Shown: one piece after another, positions 1 to 9,245 of the stretch
Position numbering within the stretch: the stretch's first letter is position 1
Layout of the letters: every line of letters starts with the position of its first letter
From: an uncultured Lysobacterales bacterium
Lineage (GTDB): Bacteria; Pseudomonadota; Gammaproteobacteria; Xanthomonadales; Xanthomonadaceae
Assembly (NCBI GenBank): GCA_946886865.1
Contig: CAMPJI010000023.1
Span: forward strand, 1 to 30,734
Direction: 5' to 3'
Length of the DNA stretch: 30,734 nt
Made by a program: the position numbers and the translations under genes
The notes under the pieces: model-generated
Told to the model about the DNA's origin: nothing
The model's database searches: none
The model's input: only the letters and a program-made list of their open reading frames with translations

Positions 1-897
1 TTCCGCGGCGGCAAGAAGCACCAGCCGCAGGACAGCTATTCGCTGCGCTGCATCCCGCAGGTGCACGGTGCGGTGCGCGACGCCGCCGCGCAGGCCGCGC
101 GCGTGCTGGAGGTCGAGCTCAATTCGCTCACCGACAATCCGATCGTGTTCCCGGATGCCGACGCCGAGCACGTGGAGCAGCAGGTCATCTCCGCCGGCCA
201 CTTCCACGGCATGCCGCTGGCGCTGGCGATGAGCTACGTGAAAGCGGCCATCCCGGTACTGGCCAGCATCTCCGAGCGCCGCCTCAACAAGCTGGTGGAC
301 CCGGCGACCAGCGACGGCCTGCCGGGCTTCCTGATCGGCAACGAGGACGCGACCGAGTCCGGTTTCATGATCGTGCAGTACACCGCCGCGGCCATCGTCA
401 ACGACCTGGCCAGCCGCGCGCATCCCGCCTCGGTGTACTCGATCCCGACCAGCGCCAACGCCGAGGACCATGTGTCGATGGGCGCCAACGAGGCGCGGCA
501 TGTGCTGTCGATGGTCGACGACCTGGGCAAGGTGCTGGCGCTGGAGCTGTACACCGCCGCGCAGGCACTGGACCTGCGGCGCGACATGATCAATGCCGCG
601 CGCGACCTGTCCCGGCGCAGCGATGCCGCCGCGCTGGCGCGCAAGGTGGCGGGCGGGCCGGAACCGGACCTGGACGCCGAGGGTCGCAAGGCGTTCGTGG
701 AGGAGGTCGAGGGCCTGCGCGGCGAGTTGGCGCAGGCCGCGGAGTTCCAGCCGGGCCGCGCCGTGGCCGCCGCCCATGCACGCATCCGGGAGGCGATCCC
801 GTTCCTCGGCCGCGACCGCGCGCTGGACGCGGAGGTCGCCACCGCCGTCGCGCTGGTCAAGGGCGGCGAGGTCATCGCGGCCGCCCGCTCGGTGTAA
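1..897 (+). CDS. hutH: Histidine ammonia-lyase family protein, C-terminal part (5' end outside window)
   Basis: The first 299 codons are open from base 1, so the gene starts upstream and its N-terminal half, with the MIO-forming Ala-Ser-Gly, is not visible. The remaining 298 residues carry family marks: QDSYSLRC near residue 12 of the fragment, [23 protein letters not shown] and [15 protein letters not shown]. Histidine ammonia-lyase removes ammonia from histidine to give urocanate, the first step of cytosolic histidine degradation. The stretch after the LDLRRDM segment is longer than I remember for Pseudomonas HutH, with about 40 extra mostly helical residues before the C-terminal helix. Some related aromatic ammonia-lyases share these motifs, so substrate specificity is not proven by this fragment. 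No other hut gene follows; the next gene is convergent. Confidence 0.82.
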   Translation, partial: FRGGKKHQPQDSYSLRCIPQVHGAVRDAAAQAARVLEVELNSLTDNPIVFPDADAEHVEQQVISAGHFHGMPLALAMSYVKAAIPVLASISERRLNKLVDPATSDGLPGFLIGNEDATESGFMIVQYTAAAIVNDLASRAHPASVYSIPTSANAEDHVSMGANEARHVLSMVDDLGKVLALELYTAAQALDLRRDMINAARDLSRRSDAAALARKVAGGPEPDLDAEGRKAFVEEVEGLRGELAQAAEFQPGRAVAAAHARIREAIPFLGRDRALDAEVATAVALVKGGEVIAAARSV

Positions 898-903
898 GGC
901 GTA

Positions 904-975
904 GCCCGGGTAAGCGAAGCGCACCCGGGGCGCGAGTGGAATCGGAATCCCCTGGTGCGCTTCGCTTACCCGGGC
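904..975. repeat. Dispersed palindromic repeat, 27-bp arms, between convergent genes
   Basis: A 27-bp left arm (904-930, beginning GCCCGGGTAAGCGAAGCG) is followed by an 18-base spacer and an inverted right arm (949-975) with a single mismatch. This resembles the intergenic REP-like family common in Xanthomonadaceae. It sits between the stop of the ammonia-lyase gene and the stop of the convergent diguanylate cyclase gene. It could therefore act as a hairpin for both transcripts, though there is no T-run typical of an intrinsic terminator. Confidence 0.8.
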
Positions 976-1023
976 GACGTGATCTGGCCGGCGGAAGGCT
1001 GTGCACCGCCCGGGCCGGTGCGG

Positions 1024-2850
1024 TCAGGACCGCGTCCGTGCGACCCGCACGCAATCGCGCCCCCCGGCCTTGGCTTCGTACAGCGCTTCGTCGGCGCGCT
1101 GCAGCGCCCGGTCGATCGCGTCGTCGCCGCGCTGACCGGCACCGCCGGCCACCTCATGGACGCCGATGCTGGCCGACAGGGGGACCGTATGCCGGCCGCT
1201 GGTGCACGGATGCATGTGCAGCGCGTGCCGCAGCGCTTCGCCGACGCCGGCTGCGTCGTGCATCTCCGTGCCCGGCAGCGCGGCGACGAACTCCTCGCCA
1301 CCGAACCGCGCCAGCAGGGCGTCGTACGGCCGCAGCGCCTGGCCGATGGTGCGGGCCGCCCAGCGCAGGCAGTCGTCGCCCACGAGGTGGCCGTGGCGGT
1401 CATTGATCGATTTGAAATGGTCCAGGTCGATCATCAGCAGCGACACCGGCCGGTCGCCGCGCTCCAGCACCTCGAGCAGCCGTTCGCGGAAGTGCGTGCG
1501 GGTATGCAGGCCGGTCAGGCCATCGCGCTGGCTCGATTCGCGCAGCCGCGCATGCGCGTTCTCCAGCTGGCCCAGCGCGCTGCGCAGTTCGCCGGTGCGC
1601 TGCATCACCTTCTGCTCCAGGTGCAGCTTGGCCTCGCGCACGATGCGCTCGTTCTCGTTGCGCAGGGCCGCGTACCGGTAGCCCAGCGCGACCGACAGCA
1701 GCAGCATCTCCAGTGCCGAGCCGATCTGCACGCCGTACTCGGTATAGAAGGTCTTGGGCAGCACGCCGAACGCGACCAGCGTGAACAGCGTGGTGCCCAG
1801 CAGGAACATGGCCCAGGCCAGCAGGAACAGCCGCGCGGGCCGGTAGCCGCGCCGCAGCACCACGATGCTGGCCAGCGCGATCCACAAAACGCCGACCAGC
1901 ACCGCACGTGAGGCGATCGGCGTTGAGACGCGATAGGGCAGCTCCAGCGACGCCAACCCCAGCAGGGCGAAGAATGCGATCAGGCCCAGGCTTACCCAGT
2001 TGCCGCGCGGCCAGCGTTCCGGCAGCTCCAGGAACGTGCGCGCGAACTGCTGCATGCCGATCAGCGCCAGACAGATCGAGAGCGGCACGGCCTTGTCGGC
2101 CAGCCATGGCGACGACGGCCACAGGTATTCGAAGCCCAGCCCGTTGAGGGTGAACAGCACCAGCCCGAAGGCGGTGATGTGGAACAGGTACCAGAAGTAG
2201 CTGGGGTCCCGCAGCGTCAGCCACAGCACCAGGTTGTAGAAAAACAGCGCCAGGAGGATGCCGTAGTACAGGCCGATGGTCAGCTGCGCGTCGCGCGACA
2301 TCTCGGTGAACGCGGTGGGCGTGTAGAGGCTGAGCGGCACCTGCATCGAACTCTGGCTCTGCACGCGCACGTACAGGTCAGCACCCGTGCCCGGCGGCAG
2401 GTCGAGTCCGAAGTTGGGGTGGCGGTAGCGGATGCTGCGCGCGTCGAACGGGGCGTGGTCGCCGCCGCGCTGGTGCTGCACGGTGCCATTGTCGCGCTGC
2501 AGGTAGATATCGACGCGGTCGCTCAGCGCGTACTCCTGCACCAGCAACCAGCGTGGTTCGTCGGCGTGCAGGTTCACCAGCCGCGCATGGAACCAGAACG
2601 CGCCGCGCTGGAAGCCAAATGCCGCGCTGGCCGACGGCAGCGGCTGGAACCGGCCTTCGGCCTTCCAGTGTCGGGCCGTATCCAGGTCCGCCTGGCCGTC
2701 GAGGTCGCGCACATAGCCCACGTGGGGCGAGAGCGCCACCTCCGAGTGGGCGGTGTCGAGGACCAGGGGCGCCGGCGGGGACTGCGCATGCGCAATGCCC
2801 GCTGACGCCAGCAGCAGCACGAGTCCGATCCGCAACGCCCAGCCCGGCAT
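1024..2850 (-). CDS. Membrane-bound sensor diguanylate cyclase (7TMR-DISM extracellular + 7TM + GGDEF)
   Basis: A 608-residue protein expected to make cyclic di-GMP in response to an external signal. Visible in order: a signal peptide (residues 1-22, ending AHAQ), a periplasmic region of the 7TMR-DISMED2 type (about 30-180), seven hydrophobic helices (about 188-395), a short coiled coil (about 398-440) and a GGDEF domain (about 441-600) with an intact GGEEF active site at 517-521. The upstream RPYD (507-510) resembles the inhibitory I-site RxxD but lies six residues before GGEEF rather than the usual five. I chose the ATG at 2850 because AAGGAG lies just upstream and a signal peptide follows directly; an in-frame ATG 48 bases earlier has neither. 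The gene is divergent from the his operon, and the ligand is unknown. Confidence 0.88.
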   Translation of the reverse strand: MPGWALRIGLVLLLASAGIAHAQSPPAPLVLDTAHSEVALSPHVGYVRDLDGQADLDTARHWKAEGRFQPLPSASAAFGFQRGAFWFHARLVNLHADEPRWLLVQEYALSDRVDIYLQRDNGTVQHQRGGDHAPFDARSIRYRHPNFGLDLPPGTGADLYVRVQSQSSMQVPLSLYTPTAFTEMSRDAQLTIGLYYGILLALFFYNLVLWLTLRDPSYFWYLFHITAFGLVLFTLNGLGFEYLWPSSPWLADKAVPLSICLALIGMQQFARTFLELPERWPRGNWVSLGLIAFFALLGLASLELPYRVSTPIASRAVLVGVLWIALASIVVLRRGYRPARLFLLAWAMFLLGTTLFTLVAFGVLPKTFYTEYGVQIGSALEMLLLSVALGYRYAALRNENERIVREAKLHLEQKVMQRTGELRSALGQLENAHARLRESSQRDGLTGLHTRTHFRERLLEVLERGDRPVSLLMIDLDHFKSINDRHGHLVGDDCLRWAARTIGQALRPYDALLARFGGEEFVAALPGTEMHDAAGVGEALRHALHMHPCTSGRHTVPLSASIGVHEVAGGAGQRGDDAIDRALQRADEALYEAKAGGRDCVRVARTRS

Positions 2851-2996
2851 CCACGCTCCTTCGGTCCGGAACCGCGCCCCGGCTCCCGCACCGGCCACGG
2901 GGCCGGTGGCCGGAGTGTAGCGCCGGCACAGGTATGGCGACGGGCGGCCGGGTGCACGGCCTGTGGCCCATGTCCGCGTCCGGCGCGCCGGCGCGG

Positions 2997-3025
2997 TTGA
3001 CGTGCACTTGCAAGCGCATTAATGT
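2997..3025 (+). promoter_or_regulatory. Candidate sigma-70 promoter of the trpR-like/his operon
   Basis: TTGACG (2997-3002) matches the -35 consensus at five of six positions. It is followed after 17 bases by TAATGT (3020-3025), a weak -10 with three of six matches. A start near 3032 would leave a leader of about 20 bases, too short for a transcription attenuator. No experimental start is available. Confidence 0.45.
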
Positions 3026-3044
3026 ACCAGCGCGTTAATACATT
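3021..3044. promoter_or_regulatory. Candidate operator: 24-bp imperfect palindrome over the his operon promoter
   Basis: The outer six bases, AATGTA and TACATT, are a perfect inverted pair. Including the centre, 9 of 12 base pairs match. The element covers the proposed -10 and start point and ends eight bases before the regulator's ATG. It also contains parts of two 14-bp direct repeats (3013-3026 and 3029-3042, AGCGC[A/G]TTAAT...). Size and position resemble the trp operator bound by TrpR, and the first gene downstream is TrpR-like, so autoregulation is a reasonable inference. Confidence 0.45.
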
Positions 3045-3052
3045 GGATCACC

Positions 3053-3373
3053 ATGAAGCGCCGCGCCCTCATACTCCCGACCGATGATTCCGCCGCCGAC
3101 GCGCTCGGCGAGCTGGCGGCCGCGTTCGCGCGGTTGCGTGACCCGGCGCAGGTGCGGGCCTTCCTTGAAGACCTGTGCACGCCCGCCGAGCTGGAGGCCA
3201 TGACCGACCGCTGGCGCGTGGTCCCGCTGATCGAGCAGGGCGTGCCGTACCGCGAGATCCACGACCGCACCGCGGTCAGCGTCACCACCATCGGCCGGGT
3301 CGCGCGCACGCTCGACCGTGGCGCCGGCGGTTATGCGGCCGCGTTGCCGCGTCGCGCCCCCCGTTCCCGTTGA
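3053..3373 (+). CDS. TrpR/YerC-YecD family DNA-binding regulator
   Basis: A 106-residue all-helical protein of the Trp-repressor superfamily, YerC/YecD branch. The core reads [14 protein letters not shown], then [14 protein letters not shown], then a helix-turn-helix around residues 63-87 ([20 protein letters not shown]), the usual YerC order. Members bind DNA as dimers; E. coli TrpR uses tryptophan as corepressor, but the ligand of the YerC branch is not established as far as I know. The stop lies 10 bases before hisG, so it is the promoter-proximal gene of the his operon and the natural candidate to regulate it. The C-terminal tail is Arg/Ala-rich and probably disordered. ATG 3053 is the only sensible start; its ribosome-binding site is weak (GGATC). 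Confidence 0.8.
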   Translation: MKRRALILPTDDSAADALGELAAAFARLRDPAQVRAFLEDLCTPAELEAMTDRWRVVPLIEQGVPYREIHDRTAVSVTTIGRVARTLDRGAGGYAAALPRRAPRSR

Positions 3374-3383
3374 GTCCCTGCCC

Positions 3384-4298
3384 ATGAGCCCCATCGCCCC
3401 CCTGGCGGCGCGCGACCGCCTGCGCATCGCCATCCAGAAGTCCGGCCGCCTGGCCGATCCCGCCCGCGCGCTGCTGGCCTCCTGCGGCCTGAGCTGGCGC
3501 GAGAGCCGCGACCGCCTGTTCTGCTACGGCGAAAGCCTGCCCGTGGACCTGCTGCTGGTGCGCGATGACGACATCCCGGGGCTGATCGCGGACGGCGTGT
3601 GCGACCTGGGCGTGGTCGGCCGGAACGTGCTGCAGGAGCAGGACACCGACCGCCAGGCCGGTGGCCGCGCACCCGCGTTCCGGGAATGGCGGGCGCTGGG
3701 CTTCGGCGGTTGCCGCCTCGCGCTGGCGGTGCCGGATGCGTGGGCGTGGGAAGGACCGGCGCAACTGCAGGGCACGCGCATCGCGACCAGTTACCCGGCG
3801 CTGCTGGCGCAGTGGCTGGCGGGCGAGGGCATCGATGCGCAGGTCGTGCAGCTCTCGGGTTCGGTCGAGATCGCGCCGAAGCTGGGCCAGGCCGATGCGG
3901 TATGCGACCTGGTGTCCAGCGGTGCGACCCTCGCGGCCAACCAGCTCAAGCCGGTGTTGACGCTGCTGGAAAGCGAGGCCGTGCTGGCCGGTCCGGTGGC
4001 CGCGTTCGACGATGCACGCCGCGAGCTGTCGGACATGCTGCTGCGCCGGCTGGACGGGGCGCTGCGTATCCGCAACAGCAAGCTTCTGATGTTCCAGGCC
4101 TCGCGCGAGGCGGTGCCGGGGCTGCTGCCGTTGCTGCCCGACGCGGAGGCGCCGACGGTCATGCAGGTCGACGGCTGCGACACGCTGGCCCTCCAGGCGC
4201 TGTGCCACGGCGCGGTGACGTGGCAACGGCTCGAGGACCTCAAGCGCGCCGGCGCCCGTGGGCTGTTGGTGCTGCCGGTCGAAGGGATGCTGGCATGA
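3384..4298 (+). CDS. hisG: ATP phosphoribosyltransferase, long form
   Basis: A 304-residue HisG, which joins ATP and PRPP to form phosphoribosyl-ATP, the first and feedback-inhibited step of histidine synthesis. The length and C-terminal part (about 225-300, ACT-like) mark the long homohexameric form, which does not need HisZ. The PRPP-binding loop is clear at about residues 171-188 ([18 protein letters not shown]). The N-terminal [12 protein letters not shown] and the DLGVVGRN segment also match the family. I chose the ATG at 3384 because it follows the regulator's stop by 10 bases and gives the normal N-terminus; upstream in-frame starts lie inside the regulator gene. Its stop overlaps hisD by four bases (ATGA). 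Confidence 0.96.
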   Translation: MSPIAPLAARDRLRIAIQKSGRLADPARALLASCGLSWRESRDRLFCYGESLPVDLLLVRDDDIPGLIADGVCDLGVVGRNVLQEQDTDRQAGGRAPAFREWRALGFGGCRLALAVPDAWAWEGPAQLQGTRIATSYPALLAQWLAGEGIDAQVVQLSGSVEIAPKLGQADAVCDLVSSGATLAANQLKPVLTLLESEAVLAGPVAAFDDARRELSDMLLRRLDGALRIRNSKLLMFQASREAVPGLLPLLPDAEAPTVMQVDGCDTLALQALCHGAVTWQRLEDLKRAGARGLLVLPVEGMLA

Positions 4299-5674
4299 GC
4301 GCGCCTGGCCTGGAGGTGGGGCGCCGCCCCTGCCGTGAAGCCGTCGGCGCATTGGATCGGGCCATTCCGCCGTGCATCGAATGGGGCGTGCTGGACGCGG
4401 CGGCACGTGCGGCCGCGCTGCGCCGGCCGACCCAGGCCACCGGAAAAGAGACGGCGGCAGGCGTGGCGCGGATCATCGACGACGTGCGCACGCGCGGCGA
4501 TGCCGCCCTGTGCGACCTGACGCGCGAGCTGGACGGTGTGTCGCTGGAGGCACTGGAGGTCGGCGCGGCGGAATTCGATGCGGCCGAGTCGTTGCTGGAC
4601 ATGCGCGTGCGCGATGCCATCGACGAAGCCGCGGGGCGCATCGAGGCGTTCCACCGTGCCGGTCAGCCGCAACCGTATGCGGTCGACACGGCGCCGGGCG
4701 TCACCTGCGAGCGCCTCCTGCGACCGATCCGGCGCGTGGGCCTCTACGTGCCCGCCGGCTCGGCGCCGCTGCCGTCGACGGCGTTGATGCTGGGCATCCC
4801 GGCGCGCCTGGCCGGCTGCCGCGAGACCGTGATGTGCACGCCGTCGAGGCGCGATGGCCGTGCCGACCCCGCCGTGCTGTATGCGGCGCGGCGTTGCGGC
4901 GTCACCTGCGTGTTCAAGGTGGGCGGCGCGCAGGCGATCGCCGCCATGGCATTCGGCACCGGCACCGTGCCTGCGTGCGACAAGCTGTTCGGTCCCGGCA
5001 ATGCGTGGGTCACCGAGGCCAAGGCCCAGGTCGCGGCGGCCGAAGGCGGCCCGGGCATCGACATGCCCGCCGGTCCGTCGGAGGTCCTGGTGATCGCCGA
5101 TGCGGGTGCCAATCCGGCGTTCGTCGCCGCCGACCTGCTGTCGCAGGCCGAACACGGCCCCGACTCGCAGGTGGTCCTGGTCAGCGACGACGCCGGGCTG
5201 GTCGACGCCGTGCGCGTCCAGCTGGACGCACAACTGGCGCAGCTGACCCGCGCGGATATCGCGCGTCGCGCCCTGTCGGCGTCGCGGCTGCTGCGCGTGG
5301 CAACGCTGGACGAGGCGTTCGAGCTCAGCAACCGCTATGCGCCCGAGCACCTGATCCTGGCCCTGCGCGACCCGCGTCGCTGGCTGCCGAAGGTGCAGGT
5401 GGCGGGTTCGGTGTTCCTCGGCGACTGGTCGCCGGAGGCGCTGGGCGATTACTGCAGCGGCACCAACCACGTATTGCCGACGGCAGGGGCGGCGCGCTTC
5501 TGCAGCGGTGTCAGCGTCGCCAGTTTCCAGGTCGCGATCACCGTGCAGGAGGCCAGCCGCGGCGGTGTTGCCGGGATCGGCCCATGCGCAATGACGCTGG
5601 CCGAAGCGGAAGGGCTGGGTGCCCACCGCCAGGCGGTGGCGCTGCGTGTGCAGGCGGCGGAGGCCACGGCATGA
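4295..5674 (+). CDS. hisD: Histidinol dehydrogenase
   Basis: Oxidises L-histidinol in two NAD+-dependent steps to L-histidine, the last step of the pathway; a zinc enzyme. All key residues are visible: zinc ligands Q284, H287 ([10 protein letters not shown]), D385 and H444 (GLGAHRQAV), and the catalytic Glu-His pair E351-H352 (YAPEHL). The glycine-rich [14 protein letters not shown] and [12 protein letters not shown] segments match the signature. At 459 residues it is about 25 longer than usual. The extra N-terminal residues precede the normal [11 protein letters not shown] start region. I kept the ATG at 4295 because it gives the ATGA overlap with hisG; in-frame GTG (4316) or TTG (4352) starts would give a shorter protein. 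Confidence 0.95.
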   Translation: MSAPGLEVGRRPCREAVGALDRAIPPCIEWGVLDAAARAAALRRPTQATGKETAAGVARIIDDVRTRGDAALCDLTRELDGVSLEALEVGAAEFDAAESLLDMRVRDAIDEAAGRIEAFHRAGQPQPYAVDTAPGVTCERLLRPIRRVGLYVPAGSAPLPSTALMLGIPARLAGCRETVMCTPSRRDGRADPAVLYAARRCGVTCVFKVGGAQAIAAMAFGTGTVPACDKLFGPGNAWVTEAKAQVAAAEGGPGIDMPAGPSEVLVIADAGANPAFVAADLLSQAEHGPDSQVVLVSDDAGLVDAVRVQLDAQLAQLTRADIARRALSASRLLRVATLDEAFELSNRYAPEHLILALRDPRRWLPKVQVAGSVFLGDWSPEALGDYCSGTNHVLPTAGAARFCSGVSVASFQVAITVQEASRGGVAGIGPCAMTLAEAEGLGAHRQAVALRVQAAEATA

Positions 5675-6777
5675 GCGCGACCGACGTCATGGCGCTGGTC
5701 AGGCCGGACCTGCGTGCGTTTGCCGGGTATCGCTCGGCGCGCAGCGAGTCGCTTCGGGGTGACGTCTGGCTCAATGCCAACGAGTCGCCGTGGGCCAATC
5801 CCGCGGACGTACCGTCCACCACCGCAGGCGGGGTGAGGCGGTATCCCGACCCGCAGCCGCAGGCCCTGCGGCAGGCGCTGGCGGCGCTCTACGACGTGAC
5901 GGCCGGGCAGCTGCTGGCCGGACGAGGCAGCGACGAGGCGATCGACCTGCTGGTGCGCGCCCTGTGCCCGCCCGGCGGCGGTGCCATCGTCATCACCACG
6001 CCCACCTTCGGGATGTACGCGGTGTCGGCGCGCCTGCACGGGGTCCGGGTGGTCGATGTCCCGCTGCAGGAGACCGGGAGCGACGGCGCCTACGAATGCG
6101 ACTTCGATGCCGTGGCCCGGGAGGCCGAGGCGACCGGCGCGCGGCTGGTGTTTCTGTGCTCGCCGGGCAACCCCACCGGGGGCGCGCTGCCGCTGGAGGC
6201 GATCGACGCGCTGGCTGCGCGCCTCGAACCGCAGGCCGTGGTGGTCGTGGATGAGGCCTATGGCGAGTTCTCGCAGGCGCCTTCGGCGGCGACGCTGCTG
6301 GCACGACGCGGGAATCTTGCCGTCCTGCGGACGTTGTCCAAGGCGCATGCGCTGGCGGCGGCCCGCATCGGTGCGGTCCTCGCCGCGCCTGCGTTGATCG
6401 ACGTGCTGCGCCGGTGCCAGGCGCCGTATCCGTTGCCCACGCCGTGCGTCGAGCTTGCGCTGCAGGCGCTGGCGCCGGCGGCGCTGGACGTCACCCGCGC
6501 GCGCGTCGCCACCGTCCGCGTGGAGCGCGAGCGCCTGCGCGACGCCCTGCAGGCCAACCCCGCCATGCGGCGTGTGTACCCGTCCGACGCCAACTTCCTG
6601 CTGTGCCGCTTCGCGGATGCGCAGGCGGCATTCGATGCGCTGCTCGCGGCCGGCATCGTCGTCCGCGACATGCGCGCCATGGCGGGCCTGGAAGACGCGC
6701 TGCGCATCAGCATCGGCACGCCCGAGCAGAACAGGCGGGTCGTCGACGTCCTTTCCAGCCTGGCGGTGGCGGCATGA
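5671..6777 (+). CDS. hisC: Histidinol-phosphate aminotransferase
   Basis: A 368-residue PLP-dependent aminotransferase of fold type I that converts imidazole acetol phosphate and glutamate to histidinol phosphate. Visible marks are LNANES (34-39), SPGNPTGG (164-171), the PLP-contacting Asp in [10 protein letters not shown] (D194), the Schiff-base lysine K224 in [14 protein letters not shown], and the substrate-binding arginine region near the end ([14 protein letters not shown]). The start ATG overlaps the hisD stop and the stop overlaps the hisB start, both as ATGA. The operon context settles the choice among related aminotransferases. Confidence 0.95.
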   Translation: MSATDVMALVRPDLRAFAGYRSARSESLRGDVWLNANESPWANPADVPSTTAGGVRRYPDPQPQALRQALAALYDVTAGQLLAGRGSDEAIDLLVRALCPPGGGAIVITTPTFGMYAVSARLHGVRVVDVPLQETGSDGAYECDFDAVAREAEATGARLVFLCSPGNPTGGALPLEAIDALAARLEPQAVVVVDEAYGEFSQAPSAATLLARRGNLAVLRTLSKAHALAAARIGAVLAAPALIDVLRRCQAPYPLPTPCVELALQALAPAALDVTRARVATVRVERERLRDALQANPAMRRVYPSDANFLLCRFADAQAAFDALLAAGIVVRDMRAMAGLEDALRISIGTPEQNRRVVDVLSSLAVAA

Positions 6778-7856
6778 GCGCGCTGAGGCCGGTGCTGTTC
6801 GTCGATCGCGACGGGACCCTGATCGAGGAGCCCGGCGACTTCCAGATCGATGCCTACGAAAAGCTGCGCTTCGTGCCCGGCGTGATTCCCGCGCTGTTGC
6901 GGCTGCGCGATGCGGGCTACCGCTTCGTCATGGTCACCAACCAGGACGGCCTGGGCACGGATGCATTCCCGCGCGAGCGTTTCGAGGGCCCGCACGGCCT
7001 GATGATGCAGGTGCTGGAAAGCCAGGGGGTCGCGTTCGAGGACGTGCTGATCGACAGCAGCCTGCCGGCCGACAATGCGCCGACGCGCAAGCCCGGCATC
7101 GGCTTGGCACTGCCGTACCTGAAGGACCGCAGCATCGACTGGGCGCGCTCTGCCATGGTCGGCGACCGCGAGACCGACAACGCGTTCGCCCACAACATGG
7201 GCATCCGCGCGTTCCAGCTGCGGACCGGGCAGTTCGGCGGCGAATGGGACTGGCCGGGGATCGCACACGCATTGGCCGACGCCCCGCGCGTCGCGCGCGT
7301 GGTGCGTCGTACGCGCGAGACCGAGATCGAGGTGGCCGTCGACCTGGATCGCGCCGCGGAGCCTCGCGTGCACACTGGGTTGGGATTCTTCGACCACATG
7401 CTGGAGCAACTCGGCAAACACGGGGGCTTTGCCCTGGAGCTGGCGTGCAAGGGTGACCTGCACATCGACGACCACCACACGGTCGAGGACAGCGCGCTGG
7501 CGCTTGGGCAGGCGCTGCGCGAGGCGCTGGGCGACAAGCGCGGCATCGGCCGCTACGGCTTCACCCTGCCGATGGACGAGACGCTGGCCTCGGCCGCACT
7601 GGACTTCTCGGGCCGTCCATATTTCGTGTTCGAGGGGCGCTTCGCGCGCGAATCGGTGGGGCAACTCGCCACCGAGCTGGTGCCGCACTTCTTCCGCTCG
7701 CTCTGCGAGACCGCCGGCCTCAACCTCAACCTGAAAGTGCAGGGCGAGAACGACCACCACCAGGTGGAGGCGTGCTTCAAGGCGGTGGCGCGCGCGCTGC
7801 GCCAGGCCATCAAGCGCGACGGGTTCGACCTGCCCAGCACCAAGGGCACGCTGTGA
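6774..7856 (+). CDS. hisB: Bifunctional histidinol-phosphatase / imidazoleglycerol-phosphate dehydratase
   Basis: A 360-residue fusion for two pathway steps. The N-terminal HAD domain (about 1-165) has FVDRDGT with nucleophile D11 and acid D13, VTNQDG (54-59), RKP (105-107) and the metal-binding MVGDRETD (128-135). The C-terminal dehydratase domain (about 175-360) has [17 protein letters not shown] (232-239) and [11 protein letters not shown]. Oddity: in E. coli HisB the phosphatase binds structural zinc through C93, H95, C101 and C103. The aligned residues here are D94, S96, A102 and T104, so all four ligands are absent although the surrounding LPAD and RKP are kept. The gene overlaps hisC by four bases. 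Confidence 0.95.
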   Translation: MSALRPVLFVDRDGTLIEEPGDFQIDAYEKLRFVPGVIPALLRLRDAGYRFVMVTNQDGLGTDAFPRERFEGPHGLMMQVLESQGVAFEDVLIDSSLPADNAPTRKPGIGLALPYLKDRSIDWARSAMVGDRETDNAFAHNMGIRAFQLRTGQFGGEWDWPGIAHALADAPRVARVVRRTRETEIEVAVDLDRAAEPRVHTGLGFFDHMLEQLGKHGGFALELACKGDLHIDDHHTVEDSALALGQALREALGDKRGIGRYGFTLPMDETLASAALDFSGRPYFVFEGRFARESVGQLATELVPHFFRSLCETAGLNLNLKVQGENDHHQVEACFKAVARALRQAIKRDGFDLPSTKGTL

Positions 7857-7866
7857 GGGCGCCGGC

Positions 7867-8463
7867 ATGAATGTCGTGCTGGTAGATTCCGGCGGCGCCA
7901 ACATCGGGTCGGTTCGCTACGCGCTCGAGCGCCTGGGCGTCGATGCGCCGCTGACGGCCGATGCGGAGCGCATCCGCGCGGCAGACCGCGTGATCCTGCC
8001 CGGCGTCGGCGCCGCGGGCACGGCCATGGGCCACCTGCACGCGTTGGGCCTGGTGGACGTGCTGCGCACGCTGCCGCAACCGCTGCTGGGCATCTGCCTG
8101 GGCATGCAGTTGCTGTTCGACGCCTCGGCCGAAGGCGACGTGGCGTGCCTGGGCCGCATCCCGGCGCGCGTGGCGCCGCTGACACCGTCGCCCGGCGTGC
8201 GTGTCCCGCACATGGGTTGGAACCGGCTCCACCACGCGGCGGACGACCCGATCCTGGACGGCGTGGCCGACGGCGCGCAGGCGTACTTCGTGCACGGCTA
8301 CGCGGCACCGGTCGGCGACTGGACCTTGGCTTCCAGCACGCACGGCGCGCCGTTCTCCGCGGTGGTCCGCAGCGGGCGCTGCTGGGGCGCGCAGTTCCAC
8401 CCGGAGCGCTCGGGCGAGGTCGGCGCGCGATTGATTCGAAATTTCCTGGAGATGCCTGCATGA
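7867..8463 (+). CDS. hisH: Imidazole glycerol phosphate synthase, glutaminase subunit
   Basis: A 198-residue class I glutamine amidotransferase that releases ammonia from glutamine and channels it to HisF. The catalytic triad is visible: C77 in LLGICLGMQ, and H178 and E180 in QFHPERSG. It starts 10 bases after hisB, the only small intergenic gap within the his genes apart from the one before hisG. Its stop overlaps hisA as ATGA. HisF lies two genes downstream. Confidence 0.95.
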   Translation: MNVVLVDSGGANIGSVRYALERLGVDAPLTADAERIRAADRVILPGVGAAGTAMGHLHALGLVDVLRTLPQPLLGICLGMQLLFDASAEGDVACLGRIPARVAPLTPSPGVRVPHMGWNRLHHAADDPILDGVADGAQAYFVHGYAAPVGDWTLASSTHGAPFSAVVRSGRCWGAQFHPERSGEVGARLIRNFLEMPA

Positions 8464-9245
8464 CCACGCCGACGTGCGGCTTCACCGTCTATCCGGCGAT
8501 CGACGTGCGCGACGGCCGCGTGGTGCGCCTGCGCCAGGGCGACTACGCGCAGGAGACGCGATATCCCGATGCGCCCCTCGAAGTGGCGGCGCGGTATGCC
8601 CGGGCCGGCGCGCGCTGGCTGCACCTGGTCGACCTCGATGCCGCGCGCGAGGGCGGCTACACGTTGGCGCCGCTGTTGCGCGACATCGTGTCCACCACCG
8701 GGCTGCACGTGCAGACGGGTGGCGGCGTGCGCGACGAGGCCGCGGTGGAGGCGATGCTGGACGCGGGCGCATCGCGGGTGGTGGTGGGCTCGCTGGCGGT
8801 GCGCGAGCCGCCGCGCGTCATGGCGTGGGTGTCGCGCTTCGGTCCCGAGCGCATCACGGTGGCGCTGGACGCGCGGCGCGGCGTGGACGGCCACTGGCGG
8901 CTGCCCGTTGCCGGCTGGACGCAGGGCAGCGGGCTGGAGCTGGACGTGCTGTTGAAGGCGTATGCCGACGCCGGACTGCGGCACCTGCTGTGCACCGACA
9001 TCGACCGTGACGGCATGCTCGCTGGACCGAACCTCGAGCTGTACCAGGCGCTGGTGGAGCGGGCCCCCGCCGTTGCGATACAGGCCAGTGGCGGCGTACG
9101 CGATGTTGCCGACGTGCGCGCGGCGCGCGATGCGGGCTGTGGTGGCGCGGTGCTTGGAAAGGCCCTGCTGGAGGGCCGGTTCGAGCTGGCCGATGCGCTC
9201 GCGCTGGAGGGTGCCAGGATGCCGGCGGACGTGGCGCCATGTTGA
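8460..9245 (+). CDS. hisA: ProFAR isomerase (phosphoribosylformimino-AICAR-phosphate isomerase)
   Basis: A 261-residue TIM-barrel enzyme that performs the Amadori rearrangement of ProFAR to PRFAR. The two catalytic aspartates fit D15 ([10 protein letters not shown]) and D137 (VALDARRG). The phosphate-binding loops are [10 protein letters not shown] and IQASGGVRD. The start lies in the ATGA overlap with hisH, and the 3' end overlaps hisF by seven bases. It is a half-barrel duplicate relative of HisF, but the motif set is that of HisA. Confidence 0.95.
   Translation: MTTPTCGFTVYPAIDVRDGRVVRLRQGDYAQETRYPDAPLEVAARYARAGARWLHLVDLDAAREGGYTLAPLLRDIVSTTGLHVQTGGGVRDEAAVEAMLDAGASRVVVGSLAVREPPRVMAWVSRFGPERITVALDARRGVDGHWRLPVAGWTQGSGLELDVLLKAYADAGLRHLLCTDIDRDGMLAGPNLELYQALVERAPAVAIQASGGVRDVADVRAARDAGCGGAVLGKALLEGRFELADALALEGARMPADVAPC

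Noticed and set aside
2851..2898. Upstream ATG at 2898 for the diguanylate cyclase
   Set aside because: The extra 16 residues have no match to a signal peptide, whereas the ATG at 2850 has AAGGAG upstream and starts a clear signal peptide.
2851..3052. Histidine attenuator or leader peptide before the his operon
   Set aside because: No small frame with consecutive His codons and no terminator/antiterminator pair was found. The likely leader is only about 20 bases.
3282..5626. Long open frames on the minus strand across hisG and hisD, and similar ones across the other his, liu and feo genes
   Set aside because: They are antisense shadows caused by high GC content. Their products are Arg/His/Gln-rich without domains, and they lie wholly inside well-supported genes.
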